Shown one piece after another: positions 1 to 7,516 of a DNA stretch of 55,279 nt. Origin of the DNA: Amycolatopsis tucumanensis (GTDB lineage Bacteria; Actinomycetota; Actinomycetes; Mycobacteriales; Pseudonocardiaceae); the NCBI RefSeq assembly GCF_021654135.1, contig NZ_JAKGSD010000055.1:1-55279 (forward strand), given 5' to 3'. Under the pieces are notes generated by a model. That model had not been told where the DNA came from. It saw only the letters and a program-made list of their open reading frames with translations, and made no database searches. Made by a program: the position numbers and the translations under genes. The stretch's first letter is position 1. Each line of letters begins with the position of its first letter.

Positions 1-55
1 ACCAGGTACATGATGCCGATCTGCTTGTGGTCTGTCGTGCGGAACAACCGCAGCA
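1..55. repeat. 55-bp terminal inverted repeat, left copy
   Basis: These 55 bases are the exact reverse complement of 55225-55279, and the match stops abruptly at base 56. Both copies code for the same ctaD segment (LLRLFRTTDHKQIGIMYLV). An exact odd-length overlap at both ends is what a k-mer assembler leaves when a contig ends in a collapsed repeat. Confidence 0.95.
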
Positions 56-125
56 ACAAGCCGCCGTTGACCCTGGGTCGCTTCGCAGGTTCGACTGCCA
101 CCGGACGGGGCGCCACAGTCGTCAT
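1..125 (-). CDS. ctaD: Cytochrome c oxidase subunit I, 5' end (copy 1, partial)
   Basis: This is the N-terminus of the heme-copper oxidase catalytic subunit, cut by the window edge. The 41 visible residues run from ATG at 125 and end in RLFRTTDHKQIGIMYLV, the conserved stretch entering the first membrane helix of aa3-type subunit I. The preceding 20 or so residues are a variable proline-rich leader that differs from the second copy at 55152. The protein would form the proton-pumping oxygen-reducing core in the plasma membrane. A TACTA-N7-TCGTT box lies about 80 nt upstream, as it does near copy 2. The assignment of family is firm; whether the rest of the gene is intact cannot be seen. Confidence 0.88.
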   Translation of the reverse strand, partial: MTTVAPRPVAVEPAKRPRVNGGLLLRLFRTTDHKQIGIMYL

Positions 126-207
126 GCAGACCTCCCTGACTTCCTACACCGGCCCGCGCCGAACGGCTGGACACGTTCCGACATCCCCAGGCTTCCCAGC
201 CAGCGAT

Positions 208-224
208 AACGAGCCTGCATAGTA
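208..224 (-). promoter_or_regulatory. TACTA-N7-TCGTT box upstream of ctaD copy 1
   Basis: The plus strand reads AACGA-N7-TAGTA, which is TACTA-N7-TCGTT toward ctaD. The core sits inside CATAG-tag-CTATG (219-231). Architecture and spacing match the boxes at 10859, 25917 and 48711. It is a candidate repressor operator in the ctaD promoter; the regulator is inferred. Confidence 0.6.
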
Positions 225-314
225 GCTATGGCGTAAGTTGCACCGTCGTGAGGCATCTTCATCACCGGGCGGACCCGCCGAAATCCTGAACCACCACCTC
301 AAGGTCGTGTTCGC

Positions 315-1250
315 CTACCAGTTCGGGTTCCCGCAGTGACCGTCGGCATCCTCGGGCTCCACCTGCAGCGTCGCATGCTCGAGGTGGTACCGCTCGGCGA
401 GCAACGCCTGCGCGTCCTGCAGGACGGCGGCCGGATCGGCCTCTCCGCTCGCGGTCAGATGGGCCGAGATGACCTCCATACCGGACGTGAGCGTCCACAC
501 ATGGACGTCGTGGACGTCCTTCACCCCCGGCAACGCGCGGACGTCGTTTGTCAGCGACTCGACGTCGATCCGCTGGGGCGCATGCTGGAGCAGGATCCGC
601 AGCGCCTGGCGGGCGAGCGAGAACGCCCGCGGCAACACGAACAACCCGATCGCGACGCCGATGACGGGGTCGGCGTAGCGCCAGCCGAAGATGAGAGTGA
701 CCAAACCGCTGACCAGCACGCCGACCGAGCCGAGCATGTCGGCCATGACCTCGAGGTAGGCGCCCCGCACGTTCAGGCTCTCCTGAGCGCCCGACCGCAG
801 CAGGAGGAACGCTGCGACGTTCATCACCAGCCCGACCAGCGCGACGACAGTCACCGGCAGCCCCGGCACCTCGGGCGGTTCCGCGAGCCGGTCGACCGCC
901 TCGTAGAGCACCCAGCCGGCGACCGCGAACAGCAGAAAGGCGTTGAACAGCGCCGCGAAAACCTCGGACCGGTACAGGCCGAACGTCCGATCCGGCCGCG
1001 TCCGGGCTCGGCGCGACACCAGGATCGCCGCGAGTGCCATGAAAATACCGAACACATCGGTGAAGACGTGGGCTGAGTCCGACAGAAGTGCCAGCGACGA
1101 TGTGGTGAGGCCAACCACCACCTGAGTCACGAACGTCACCAACCCGAGTCCGGCGGCTACCGTCAGCCGCCGGACGTGCCTGCCCGACGCGCTGCCCGCG
1201 TAGGCAGCCGCCGATCCGTGGCCGTGGCCGTGGCCGTGGCCCTGTGCCAT
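315..1250 (-). CDS. Cation diffusion facilitator (CzcD-type) metal exporter
   Basis: Inner-membrane divalent-metal/proton antiporter of the CDF family, 311 residues, full length for CzcD-like members. It has a His-rich N-terminus (HGHGHGHGH, residues 4-12), about six membrane helices and a C-terminal cytoplasmic domain from about residue 215 (VKDVHDVHVW is the usual CDF signature). The site in helix 2 is SDSAHVFTD (H and D present). In helix 5 the usual HxxxD reads LEVMAD, so Glu replaces His, which is common in actinobacterial members. It begins 3 nt after the methyltransferase-like gene at 1254-1934, so the two are probably cotranscribed. Zn, Co or Cd are the likely substrates, from family knowledge only. 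Confidence 0.87.
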   Translation of the reverse strand: MAQGHGHGHGHGSAAAYAGSASGRHVRRLTVAAGLGLVTFVTQVVVGLTTSSLALLSDSAHVFTDVFGIFMALAAILVSRRARTRPDRTFGLYRSEVFAALFNAFLLFAVAGWVLYEAVDRLAEPPEVPGLPVTVVALVGLVMNVAAFLLLRSGAQESLNVRGAYLEVMADMLGSVGVLVSGLVTLIFGWRYADPVIGVAIGLFVLPRAFSLARQALRILLQHAPQRIDVESLTNDVRALPGVKDVHDVHVWTLTSGMEVISAHLTASGEADPAAVLQDAQALLAERYHLEHATLQVEPEDADGHCGNPNW

Positions 1251-1253
1251 CGT

Positions 1254-1934
1254 TCACACCTTCCTTGCCGCGGTGTTGTTCGTGGGATTGGTGCGGAGGC
1301 GGCCGATGCCCGGCAGAAACCGGCCGACGCGCTCAGCGTAGGCGAGGTAGCCCTGGCCTTGAGTCGCCCGCAGATGAGCCTCTTCCACGAGCCTGACCTG
1401 CAAGTGCACGGCCAGAACGAGCATCACCAGGCCGACGAGCGCGACGAAGTTGGGAGCAAGGAGCACCAGCCCGGCGGCCGCGGTGATCATGGCGGTGAAC
1501 ACGGGATTGCGCACGAGCGCGAACGGTCCGCTGGTCACCAGTTCGGTCGCCTCCCCCGCTGCCACGCCGATGCGCCAAGACGACCCCATGGCATGCTGAG
1601 CAGCAAGGGTCAGCACGATACCCGCGAGGGCGAGCGCGCCACCGGCGATGGTGACCACCGGAGAGCGCGACCACGCCAGTGGTGCCACCGCGCCGGACAA
1701 CTGCGCGGCCGGCGCGACGAGTCCCAGTACCAGCGCGAGCACGAACGAGATCCCTCCCCACCACTCCGCCGAACCCGGACGGCCACTCACGCCGTGAAAG
1801 CCCGTGGTGCCGGTTCGGCGGTGATGCAGGACCGCGCGCAACCCGAACGCCACCGCCAGGAACGCCACCATCGTCGCGAGGGCGATACCCCCGAGCGTCT
1901 TGTCGTCCACGTCAGCTCCCGTCAATACATGCAT
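1254..1934 (-). CDS. Isoprenylcysteine carboxyl methyltransferase (ICMT)-like membrane protein
   Basis: Membrane protein of the ICMT/PEMT superfamily, up to 226 residues with about five hydrophobic helices. The SAM-binding C-terminal signature GPFALVRNPVFTAMI near residues 135-150 and a following EExxLRxxxGxxYxxYxxRVGRFLPG-type ending are present. Bacterial members methylate unknown small or lipid substrates; there is no reason to assume prenylated protein here. The first ATG (1934) has no clear ribosome site. A GTG at 1910, preceded by GGGAG, would remove eight residues and is a good alternative start. It sits just upstream of the CDF exporter, so a shared role in metal or envelope homeostasis is possible but unproven. 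Confidence 0.72.
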   Translation of the reverse strand: MHVLTGADVDDKTLGGIALATMVAFLAVAFGLRAVLHHRRTGTTGFHGVSGRPGSAEWWGGISFVLALVLGLVAPAAQLSGAVAPLAWSRSPVVTIAGGALALAGIVLTLAAQHAMGSSWRIGVAAGEATELVTSGPFALVRNPVFTAMITAAAGLVLLAPNFVALVGLVMLVLAVHLQVRLVEEAHLRATQGQGYLAYAERVGRFLPGIGRLRTNPTNNTAARKV

Positions 1935-1938
1935 GAAT

Positions 1939-1955
1939 TACTATGTATTTATATA
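1939..1955 (-). promoter_or_regulatory. Weak half-site: TACTA-N7-ATATA
   Basis: A TACTA half-site lies in an unusually AT-rich stretch (1936-1957) just before the ICMT-like gene, with TACTATGTA as a short near-palindrome. The second half matches the window consensus poorly. The AT-rich stretch may be the promoter -10 region instead. It lies between divergent genes. Confidence 0.3.
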
Positions 1956-2051
1956 TCGGCTCTCGTGCCGACGCAAGCCGCCACGGGGCGAACCGCCCAA
2001 CTGGGACGGGCCGCATGCGAGCACAGTGCCCCGCGCGGTACCCTGAAGGGC

Positions 2052-2456
2052 GTGCCTGGCACTGCGAGGCCTCGCCCGATCCCGCGAACGGCGTTCGCGC
2101 GGCTCGTCGCGGTGCTGGCGATCGTCGCTGGGGTCGCCTTGTTCCAGGACTCGTCGTGCACCACCGGCAACCCCGGTCCGTGTCTTCCTGCCGCGGACAC
2201 CGTGGGTTCGATCGTCGTTCAGTCCTCCGTCACGGCTACCGTCGCCCCGGGGCTGGAGGAGGACGGGCGATCGGACGGGGTGGACGACGCTCTCGGTGCC
2301 TGCCTGATGGTCCTGATGGCCGTCCTCTTTGTCTTCACAAGGCTGCGCTCTTTCGGTGCGGCGCTGACTCGAGCCGTCCCCGCGCACCGAGCGCTACCCC
2401 GTACGGTTTCGTCCCGCGTCTCCAGTCTCGAACAGCTCTGCGTGCGCCGGACGTAA
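2052..2456 (+). CDS. Small membrane protein, DUF6153-like
   Basis: About 134 residues from GTG 2052; the exact start is uncertain because GAAGG lies only a few bases before it. Two hydrophobic helices are visible: residues 14-32 (FARLVAVLAIVAGVALF) and roughly 79-95 (ALGACLMVLMAVLFVFT). Between them is a polar loop with two cysteines (CTTGNPGPC). The C-terminus ends in LEQLCVRRT, a tail I associate with the actinobacterial DUF6153 family, which has no known function. It precedes the TlpA-like gene at 2552 by 95 nt and is divergent from the ICMT/CDF pair. Low GC skew or truncation is not evident. The family call is from memory of its pattern and only moderately secure. Confidence 0.5.
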   Translation: MPGTARPRPIPRTAFARLVAVLAIVAGVALFQDSSCTTGNPGPCLPAADTVGSIVVQSSVTATVAPGLEEDGRSDGVDDALGACLMVLMAVLFVFTRLRSFGAALTRAVPAHRALPRTVSSRVSSLEQLCVRRT

Positions 2457-2551
2457 GCCGGTTCTGCGCTCGTCCTGACGCGCCTGGCACTGGCGCGCGG
2501 TGACCCGGCTATCGAACTTGCTCACGTTCCGACGAGCACTGGAGTTCTTCT

Positions 2552-3187
2552 GTGCGCGCATTTTTCCCCCGTAAGCGTCGTGCGCGGTCACGTACCGCGG
2601 TGGTTGCGGTGTTCGCCGCGCTGGCTGTGACCGGCTGCGGCACGGGCTCCGATGCTGTGGTCCCGGGAAGCACGTTCGAGTTCGTCGCGCCGGGCGGGCA
2701 GACGAGGATCTTCTACGATCCCCCGGAGCAGCGGGGCGAGCTGCCGGAGATATCCGGTGAGAGCCTTACCGAGCCGGGACGCCGGCTGAGCCTGTCCGAC
2801 TACGCGGGGAAGGTCGTCGTCCTCAACATCTGGGGTTCGTGGTGCGGTCCATGCCGGGGCGAGGCAGACGATCTGGAGCGGGTGTTCGCCCGGACCCGCG
2901 ACTCGGGCGTCCAGTTTCTCGGGGTGAACGTCCGCGACGAGATGCGTGGAGCCGCTGAGGACTTCGTGCGCAACCTCAATGTCGGGTACCCGTCGTTCTA
3001 TGATCCGCCCGGCCGGACTCTGCTGGCGTTGCGGGGCTTTCCCCGCAACGTCGTGCCCTCCACGATCGTCCTGGATCGTCAGCATCGCGTGGCGGCGATC
3101 TTCCTGACCGCGCTCCTGGACACACACCTGCAGCCGGTCGTCGACCGGGTCGCGGTCGAGCCCTCCGTCCCGGGCGGTCTGCCGTGA
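2552..3187 (+). CDS. TlpA/ResA-like thioredoxin-fold lipoprotein
   Basis: Extracytoplasmic thiol-disulfide reductase. The start GTG 2552 has GGAG 7 nt upstream. The N-terminus is a lipoprotein signal (AALAVTGC, lipobox Cys about residue 29). A thioredoxin fold follows, with the active site WGSWCGPC near residue 95 and the cis-proline segment NVVPSTIVLD near 168. At 211 residues it is normal for CcsX/ResA relatives, which reduce apocytochrome c cysteines before heme attachment. Its stop overlaps the CcdA start by 4 nt (GTGA), so CcdA is probably its electron donor. No ResB/ResC heme-ligation genes are in the window. Confidence 0.85.
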   Translation: MRAFFPRKRRARSRTAVVAVFAALAVTGCGTGSDAVVPGSTFEFVAPGGQTRIFYDPPEQRGELPEISGESLTEPGRRLSLSDYAGKVVVLNIWGSWCGPCRGEADDLERVFARTRDSGVQFLGVNVRDEMRGAAEDFVRNLNVGYPSFYDPPGRTLLALRGFPRNVVPSTIVLDRQHRVAAIFLTALLDTHLQPVVDRVAVEPSVPGGLP

Positions 3188-3957
3188 ACCTGACCGATCT
3201 CGCCATCTCGGGACCGCTCGTCCTCGCCACGCTCGTCGCGCTGGCCGCAGGCATCATCTCCTTCGCCTCACCGTGTTGTATCCCGCTGGTGCCCGGCTAC
3301 CTGGCCTACCTCGCGGGACTGGTCGGCACGGACCCGGGCGACGTCGCCGACGCCGGCGCGGCTCGGCGGGACCGCTGGCGGGTGGCCGGTGCCGCGCTAT
3401 TGTTCGTCCTCGGTTTCACCGTGATCTTCTGCGCAGCGGTGCTGACCGTGCTCGGCGTGTCCGACGCGCTGCTGACGAACCAGGACCTCCTGCAGCGCCT
3501 CGGCGGTGTCGTCACCATCGCGATGGGTTTGGCCTTCCTGGGGCTGATCCCCGCGCTGCAGCGGGAGTTCCGAATCCGGCATCGTCCACGACGCGGCATC
3601 TGGGGCGCTCCCGCACTCGGCGCGGTGTTCGGACTCGGCTGGACACCGTGCCTGGGTCCCACGCTCGCCGGTGTCATCGCTCTGGCCAGCGGTTCTCAGG
3701 CCGGTCCCGCGCTGTGGCGGGGCTTGCTGCTCGTGCTGGCTTACTGCCTCGGGCTCGGACTGCCCTTCGTGTTCCTGGCGCTGGGTGCCCGCTGGGCGGT
3801 CGGCACCGCCGGCTTCCTCCGACGCCACACCCGGGGCGTGCAGGTCATCGGCGGCGTTCTTCTGCTGACGGTCGGGTTGCTGCTCGTGACCGGGCTGTGG
3901 GGCTCGCTCGTGGCGGCTCTGCGTAGCCCGATAGCCGGATTCACCACCTTGCTCTGA
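3184..3957 (+). CDS. ccdA: CcdA family transmembrane thiol-disulfide transporter
   Basis: Six-helix membrane protein that carries reducing equivalents from cytoplasmic thioredoxin to extracytoplasmic thioredoxin-like proteins. The redox cysteines lie in the two paired motifs typical of the family: SPCCIPLVPGYLAYLAGL in helix 1 (about residue 28) and GWTPCLGPTLAGV in helix 4 (about residue 155). Length (257) fits CcdA rather than full DsbD. It overlaps the TlpA-like gene by 4 nt and is followed after 24 nt by a DsbA-like gene with an AAAGG ribosome site. The position downstream of a ResA-like partner supports a role in cytochrome c or oxidase metal-centre maturation. Confidence 0.9.
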   Translation: MNLTDLAISGPLVLATLVALAAGIISFASPCCIPLVPGYLAYLAGLVGTDPGDVADAGAARRDRWRVAGAALLFVLGFTVIFCAAVLTVLGVSDALLTNQDLLQRLGGVVTIAMGLAFLGLIPALQREFRIRHRPRRGIWGAPALGAVFGLGWTPCLGPTLAGVIALASGSQAGPALWRGLLLVLAYCLGLGLPFVFLALGARWAVGTAGFLRRHTRGVQVIGGVLLLTVGLLLVTGLWGSLVAALRSPIAGFTTLL

Positions 3958-3981
3958 CATTCCTCGAAAGGTTCCCCCGTC

Positions 3982-4662
3982 ATGACACGAAACACGAAGC
4001 TTTCACTGGTCGTAGTCGCCGTTGTCGCGGTGGTCGCCGGGATTCTCCTGGTAGTGAACGGCACCGGCCGCCAGGTTCCGTCCACAGAGGCCGTTTCGTC
4101 CGCCGACTCGCTGCCGACCGAGGCGCAATCGATGTTGGTGCGGCCGGACAGCCACCGCCTGACCTCCGCGGCGGACGGCAAGGTCACGGTCGTGGAGTTC
4201 CTGGACCTGGAGTGCGAGGCGTGCGGCGCTGCCTTCCCCGGCGTGGAGCAGTTGCGCGCCGAGTACGGTGACCGGGTCACGTTCGTGATGCGTTACTTCC
4301 CGATCCGCAGCCACCGCAACGCCGAACTGGCCGCGCGTGCCGTCGAGGCTGCGGGCAGGCAGGGCAAGCTCGAACCGATGTACCAGCTGATGTACATCAA
4401 CCAACCCCAGTGGGGAGACCAGCAGGTGTCGCATCGGGACACCTTCCTCGGCTTCGCCCGCCAGCTCAGCCTGGACATTGCCCGGTTCGAGTCCGATCTA
4501 GACAGCCCCGAGGTCGCTGACCGGGTGCGCCGCGACCAGGCCGACGGCACCGCGCTGGGGGTGCGCGGCACACCGACCTTCTTCATCAACGGCTCGGTCT
4601 TCCAGGGCAGGCCCACCTACCAGGGCCTGAAGGCCGCGATCGACCAGGAGCTGGCCCGGTGA
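3982..4662 (+). CDS. DsbA-family membrane-anchored thiol oxidoreductase
   Basis: Membrane-anchored DsbA-like protein, 226 residues. Residues 8-25 form a signal anchor. The thioredoxin fold has the active site EFLDLECEACGAAFP (CEAC, about residue 77), an inserted helical region, and the cis-proline loop VRGTPTFFING near residue 195. Such proteins oxidise paired cysteines in secreted proteins and are re-oxidised by VKOR in actinobacteria. The next gene is a VKOR homolog overlapping by 4 nt, so the oxidising pair is complete in this operon. ATG 3982 has AAAGG 9 nt upstream. Confidence 0.87.
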   Translation: MTRNTKLSLVVVAVVAVVAGILLVVNGTGRQVPSTEAVSSADSLPTEAQSMLVRPDSHRLTSAADGKVTVVEFLDLECEACGAAFPGVEQLRAEYGDRVTFVMRYFPIRSHRNAELAARAVEAAGRQGKLEPMYQLMYINQPQWGDQQVSHRDTFLGFARQLSLDIARFESDLDSPEVADRVRRDQADGTALGVRGTPTFFINGSVFQGRPTYQGLKAAIDQELAR

Positions 4663-5276
4663 CCACCGCCACGACTGAACCGACAGGCCGGCGCTCGGCG
4701 TTCACCACCAGGCTGCTGCCCTGGCTGCTGACCGTCGCGGGCCTGGTCGGGCTGGCCGCCTCCGTGACGTTGACCATCGAGAAGATCGCCTCGCTGCGAG
4801 ACCCGGACTACGTGCCCTCCTGCAGCATCGACCCCGTCCTCAGCTGTGGCTCGATCATGCGCGCCGCGCAGGCCGAGGTGTTCGGATTTCCCAACCCGCT
4901 GCTGGGGATCGCCGGCTTCGCCGTGGTCGTGACGACTGGGGTCGTCCTCCTCGCCCGGGCGTCACTGCCCCAGTGGTACTGGCTCGGCCTGCAGGCCGGC
5001 ACCACGCTCGGCGTCGTCTTCGTCCACTGGCTGATCTACCAGAGCCTGTACGAAATCGGCGCCCTGTGCCCGTACTGTATGGTCGTCTGGGCGGTCACGA
5101 TCCCGATCTTCTGGTACACCACAGTGCACAACCTGGGACAGCGCCACCTGCGTGCACCCCGGGCGGCCGTGAACATGCTGGCTGCCTATCACGGCCTCAT
5201 CATCACCGCGTGGTACCTGATCATCGGGATCGCCGTGCTCGCAGCGTTCTGGGACTACTGGATCACCCTGGTCTAA
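4659..5276 (+). CDS. Vitamin K epoxide reductase (VKOR) family protein
   Basis: Membrane oxidoreductase that re-oxidises DsbA-like proteins and passes electrons to quinone. 205 residues with about five helices. The loop cysteines are in SCSIDPVLSCG (residues 50-60) and the quinone-side CxxC is in ALCPYCMVVW (about residue 130), the four-cysteine arrangement of bacterial VKORs. The start overlaps the DsbA-like stop (GTGA). The 3' end overlaps by 4 nt the end of the convergent lspA fragment. Together with the upstream TlpA-CcdA pair, the operon encodes both a reducing and an oxidising extracytoplasmic branch. Confidence 0.9.
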   Translation: MTTATTEPTGRRSAFTTRLLPWLLTVAGLVGLAASVTLTIEKIASLRDPDYVPSCSIDPVLSCGSIMRAAQAEVFGFPNPLLGIAGFAVVVTTGVVLLARASLPQWYWLGLQAGTTLGVVFVHWLIYQSLYEIGALCPYCMVVWAVTIPIFWYTTVHNLGQRHLRAPRAAVNMLAAYHGLIITAWYLIIGIAVLAAFWDYWITLV

Positions 5277-5536
5277 CGAGCCGACCGGTGGCTGTCCTCG
5301 GTGTTGCGGAGACTGGCGAGAACCAGTACCGCAGCACTTACGGTGATGAAGACATCGGCGAGGTTGAAGGTGGGGAACCACCCGGTGTCCAGGTAGTCGG
5401 TCACGACACCGTCCACCGCCCGGTCAGCCAGGTTGCCGACCGCCCCGGCCAGCACCGCGGCCAGGGCGGTCCACCTCCGGAGACCGGAACCGATTCTGCA
5501 ATTCGTTACCAAAGGGCCGGTCCGGCGATGGCGCAA
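5273..5536 (-). pseudogene. Signal peptidase II (lspA) C-terminal fragment
   Basis: An 87-residue ORF corresponds only to the C-terminal half of lipoprotein signal peptidase II. The two conserved catalytic blocks are intact: GNLADRAVDGVVTDYLD and FPTFNLADVFITVSAA, each with its active-site Asp. The usual first two helices (about 80-90 residues) are missing; immediately upstream on the same strand is the stop of the copD-ctaG gene. I read it as a truncated remnant. An alternative is a short expressed fragment, because its start is only 12 nt after the upstream gene. lspA paralogs are known in metal-resistance islands beside copper ATPases, which fits this location. Confidence 0.7.
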
Positions 5537-5548
5537 GTCAGCGGCTCG

Positions 5549-7516
5549 TCAGCCACTCCGGCTCTGCCTGAGCTTGGTGAGCATCGCCCGATAGGCCATA
5601 GTTTCCTCGTCCTCCTCCCCCGTGGGGGCGCCGCGGAAGTCGACCAGCCGGTCGTACCGGTACCACTGGACCAGCAGCACGACCTGGGCGACCACCAGCC
5701 CGAGTTCACCGGCAACGAGCGAGATGATCCCCGCCAAACGCTGGTCGGCGAGCAGGTCGCTGAACCAGGGCAGGGTGAGCGTCCGGTAGTAGTTCTCCGC
5801 GATCACCGTCCGCATCGTCATCACGATGACGGCGAACACCGCGTGGAAGGGCATGACGGCGAACACCAGACCCAGTCGTCCCAGGTGGGGGAACCGCCGC
5901 GGCGACGGGTCAATGCCGACAACGATCCAATAGAACTGATAGCCCACCGCGAGCACGAAGACGTTCAGCGCCATCCGGGACCAGTGCTCGTCGATCACCC
6001 ACCCGAACACCCCGGTGAAGTAGAGCAGGTAGTAGGAGGCGACGAACAGACCCGCGGCCACGGCCGGGTGGGACAGGGCCCGCACCATCCCCGAGTCGAC
6101 CACCGCGACCAGCCACTCACGAGGGCCAGGTGCCCTTCCCGTTGCCGCGGCGGGAAGCACACGCAGTGCGAGCGTGAGCGGCCCACCGAGCACCAGCAGC
6201 AGCGGGGCCAGCATGCCGAGCACCATGTGTGAGCTCACGTGCTCACTGAACCCGGCAGGCGCATAGGCCCCGACCCCGGACGAGGTCGCGACGAACACCA
6301 GTCCGCACCCGGTGAGCCACGCGGTGGTCCGCCCGGGCGGCCAGCGCTCGCCTCGCCAGCGCAGCCGACGCGCCCCCAGGAGGTAGACCGCCGCGGCGAC
6401 CAGCGCGGGCAGGCCGAGCACGAGGTCGAGCCGCCAGGTGGTGAGCAGGTTCAGCAGGTTCGGCGCACCTGGCAACGAGTAGCCGACGGCGATCTCGACG
6501 GGGCTGAGTTCCGGGCCGAAAACCGCGGGCGGAGATACCTGGACCATGCCCATCGTCACACCGAAGGTGACCAGGAAGACGGCGGTTTCAGTGGCGGCGA
6601 GACGCACCAGTCGGTGGGGCCGGTCTCGTACCGCCCGACTCCGAGCGACCACGCTAAGCGCTCCCACGGCGACCAGGGCCACGCCCTTGAGCAGCACCAG
6701 TCGTCCATAACCGGTCGTCACCAGCGCCGCCGGTGGTGTGAGAAGCAACGCGACGAAAATGCCTGAGGCAGCGATCAGGATCCAGCAACCAGTGGCGAAC
6801 CGCTGGTAGCTGGCCACCGCGACCTCGACCTGCCCGGTGCCCCGCCGGAGGTGGAGGCTCAGCGCGACCAGCACCCCGAACCAGAGGCCGGCCACGACTA
6901 CGTGGAACGCCATGCTGTTCATCGCGTAGTCGTGCGCCGCTCCGGAGGACGCATGGCCGCTGACGACTGGCGGCAGCAGCCCGAGCACCGCGAGAACCGC
7001 CAGCCCGAGCGCCGCGCGCCACCGCAGCGCGACCCGGCAACCCACCGCGACCACCAGCGCGACAAGCGCCGACGCCAACCAGGCGCGCGGTTCGTACAGC
7101 GCCATGAACAGGCCCGCGAAGTCGACGGGGCCAAGCACTTCGGAGACAGGGACGCCGATCGCGTCCGCCATGTCGAAGGGCATCATGAGCACAATGCCGC
7201 CAAACCACAGCCAGGCCGCCCAGCCGGCGACCCAGGTGGCCGCCCACCCGTCCGGTGACAACCGTCCGTTCGGCTCGGACGCCGTGAAGAACAAGGCGTA
7301 CGCCAGGGAGCCCGCGGCCACCGCGCTGGCGACGTCGACGACGAAGCGCAGTACGTACGCGCAGACCTTCGTCACGGCGCCGGGATCGGAATACCCCAGC
7401 GCCCCATAGCCCCCGCCGCCGCTGCGCAGGACGAGGACGACGGCGAGCACAAGTCCCAGCAGCAGTCCAGCACCACTCACCAGGGCGATCCGACGACTCC
7501 CGTGGCGCCCGGTCAT
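5549..7516 (-). CDS. CopD-CtaG fusion, copper import / oxidase assembly membrane protein
   Basis: A 655-residue polytopic membrane protein combining two families. Residues about 1-340 are CopD-like (copper-resistance D, His/Met-containing helices such as GHASSGAAHDYAMNSMAFHVVVAGLWFG). Residues about 350-640 are CtaG/caa3-type oxidase assembly (SSHMVLGMLAPLLLVLGGP, and YWIVVGIDPSPRRFPHLGR). The same fusion exists in mycobacteria. It probably delivers copper to the CuB centre of subunit I. Its start overlaps the standalone ctaG stop by 4 nt, and copA lies upstream of that, so the three form one operon transcribed leftward. Full length, no frameshift seen. Confidence 0.86.
   Translation of the reverse strand: MTGRHGSRRIALVSGAGLLLGLVLAVVLVLRSGGGGYGALGYSDPGAVTKVCAYVLRFVVDVASAVAAGSLAYALFFTASEPNGRLSPDGWAATWVAGWAAWLWFGGIVLMMPFDMADAIGVPVSEVLGPVDFAGLFMALYEPRAWLASALVALVVAVGCRVALRWRAALGLAVLAVLGLLPPVVSGHASSGAAHDYAMNSMAFHVVVAGLWFGVLVALSLHLRRGTGQVEVAVASYQRFATGCWILIAASGIFVALLLTPPAALVTTGYGRLVLLKGVALVAVGALSVVARSRAVRDRPHRLVRLAATETAVFLVTFGVTMGMVQVSPPAVFGPELSPVEIAVGYSLPGAPNLLNLLTTWRLDLVLGLPALVAAAVYLLGARRLRWRGERWPPGRTTAWLTGCGLVFVATSSGVGAYAPAGFSEHVSSHMVLGMLAPLLLVLGGPLTLALRVLPAAATGRAPGPREWLVAVVDSGMVRALSHPAVAAGLFVASYYLLYFTGVFGWVIDEHWSRMALNVFVLAVGYQFYWIVVGIDPSPRRFPHLGRLGLVFAVMPFHAVFAVIVMTMRTVIAENYYRTLTLPWFSDLLADQRLAGIISLVAGELGLVVAQVVLLVQWYRYDRLVDFRGAPTGEEDEETMAYRAMLTKLRQSRSG

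Noticed and set aside
1176..2456. 426-residue plus-strand ORF
   Set aside because: The first 290 residues run antisense to the ICMT-like gene. Only the end from about 2052 looks like a real protein.
5785..5800. TAGTA sequences inside copD-ctaG, ctaG (about 8042) and fbpA (about 51686) as further boxes
   Set aside because: They lie within codons for conserved residues and lack a good partner half-site at the 7-bp spacing.
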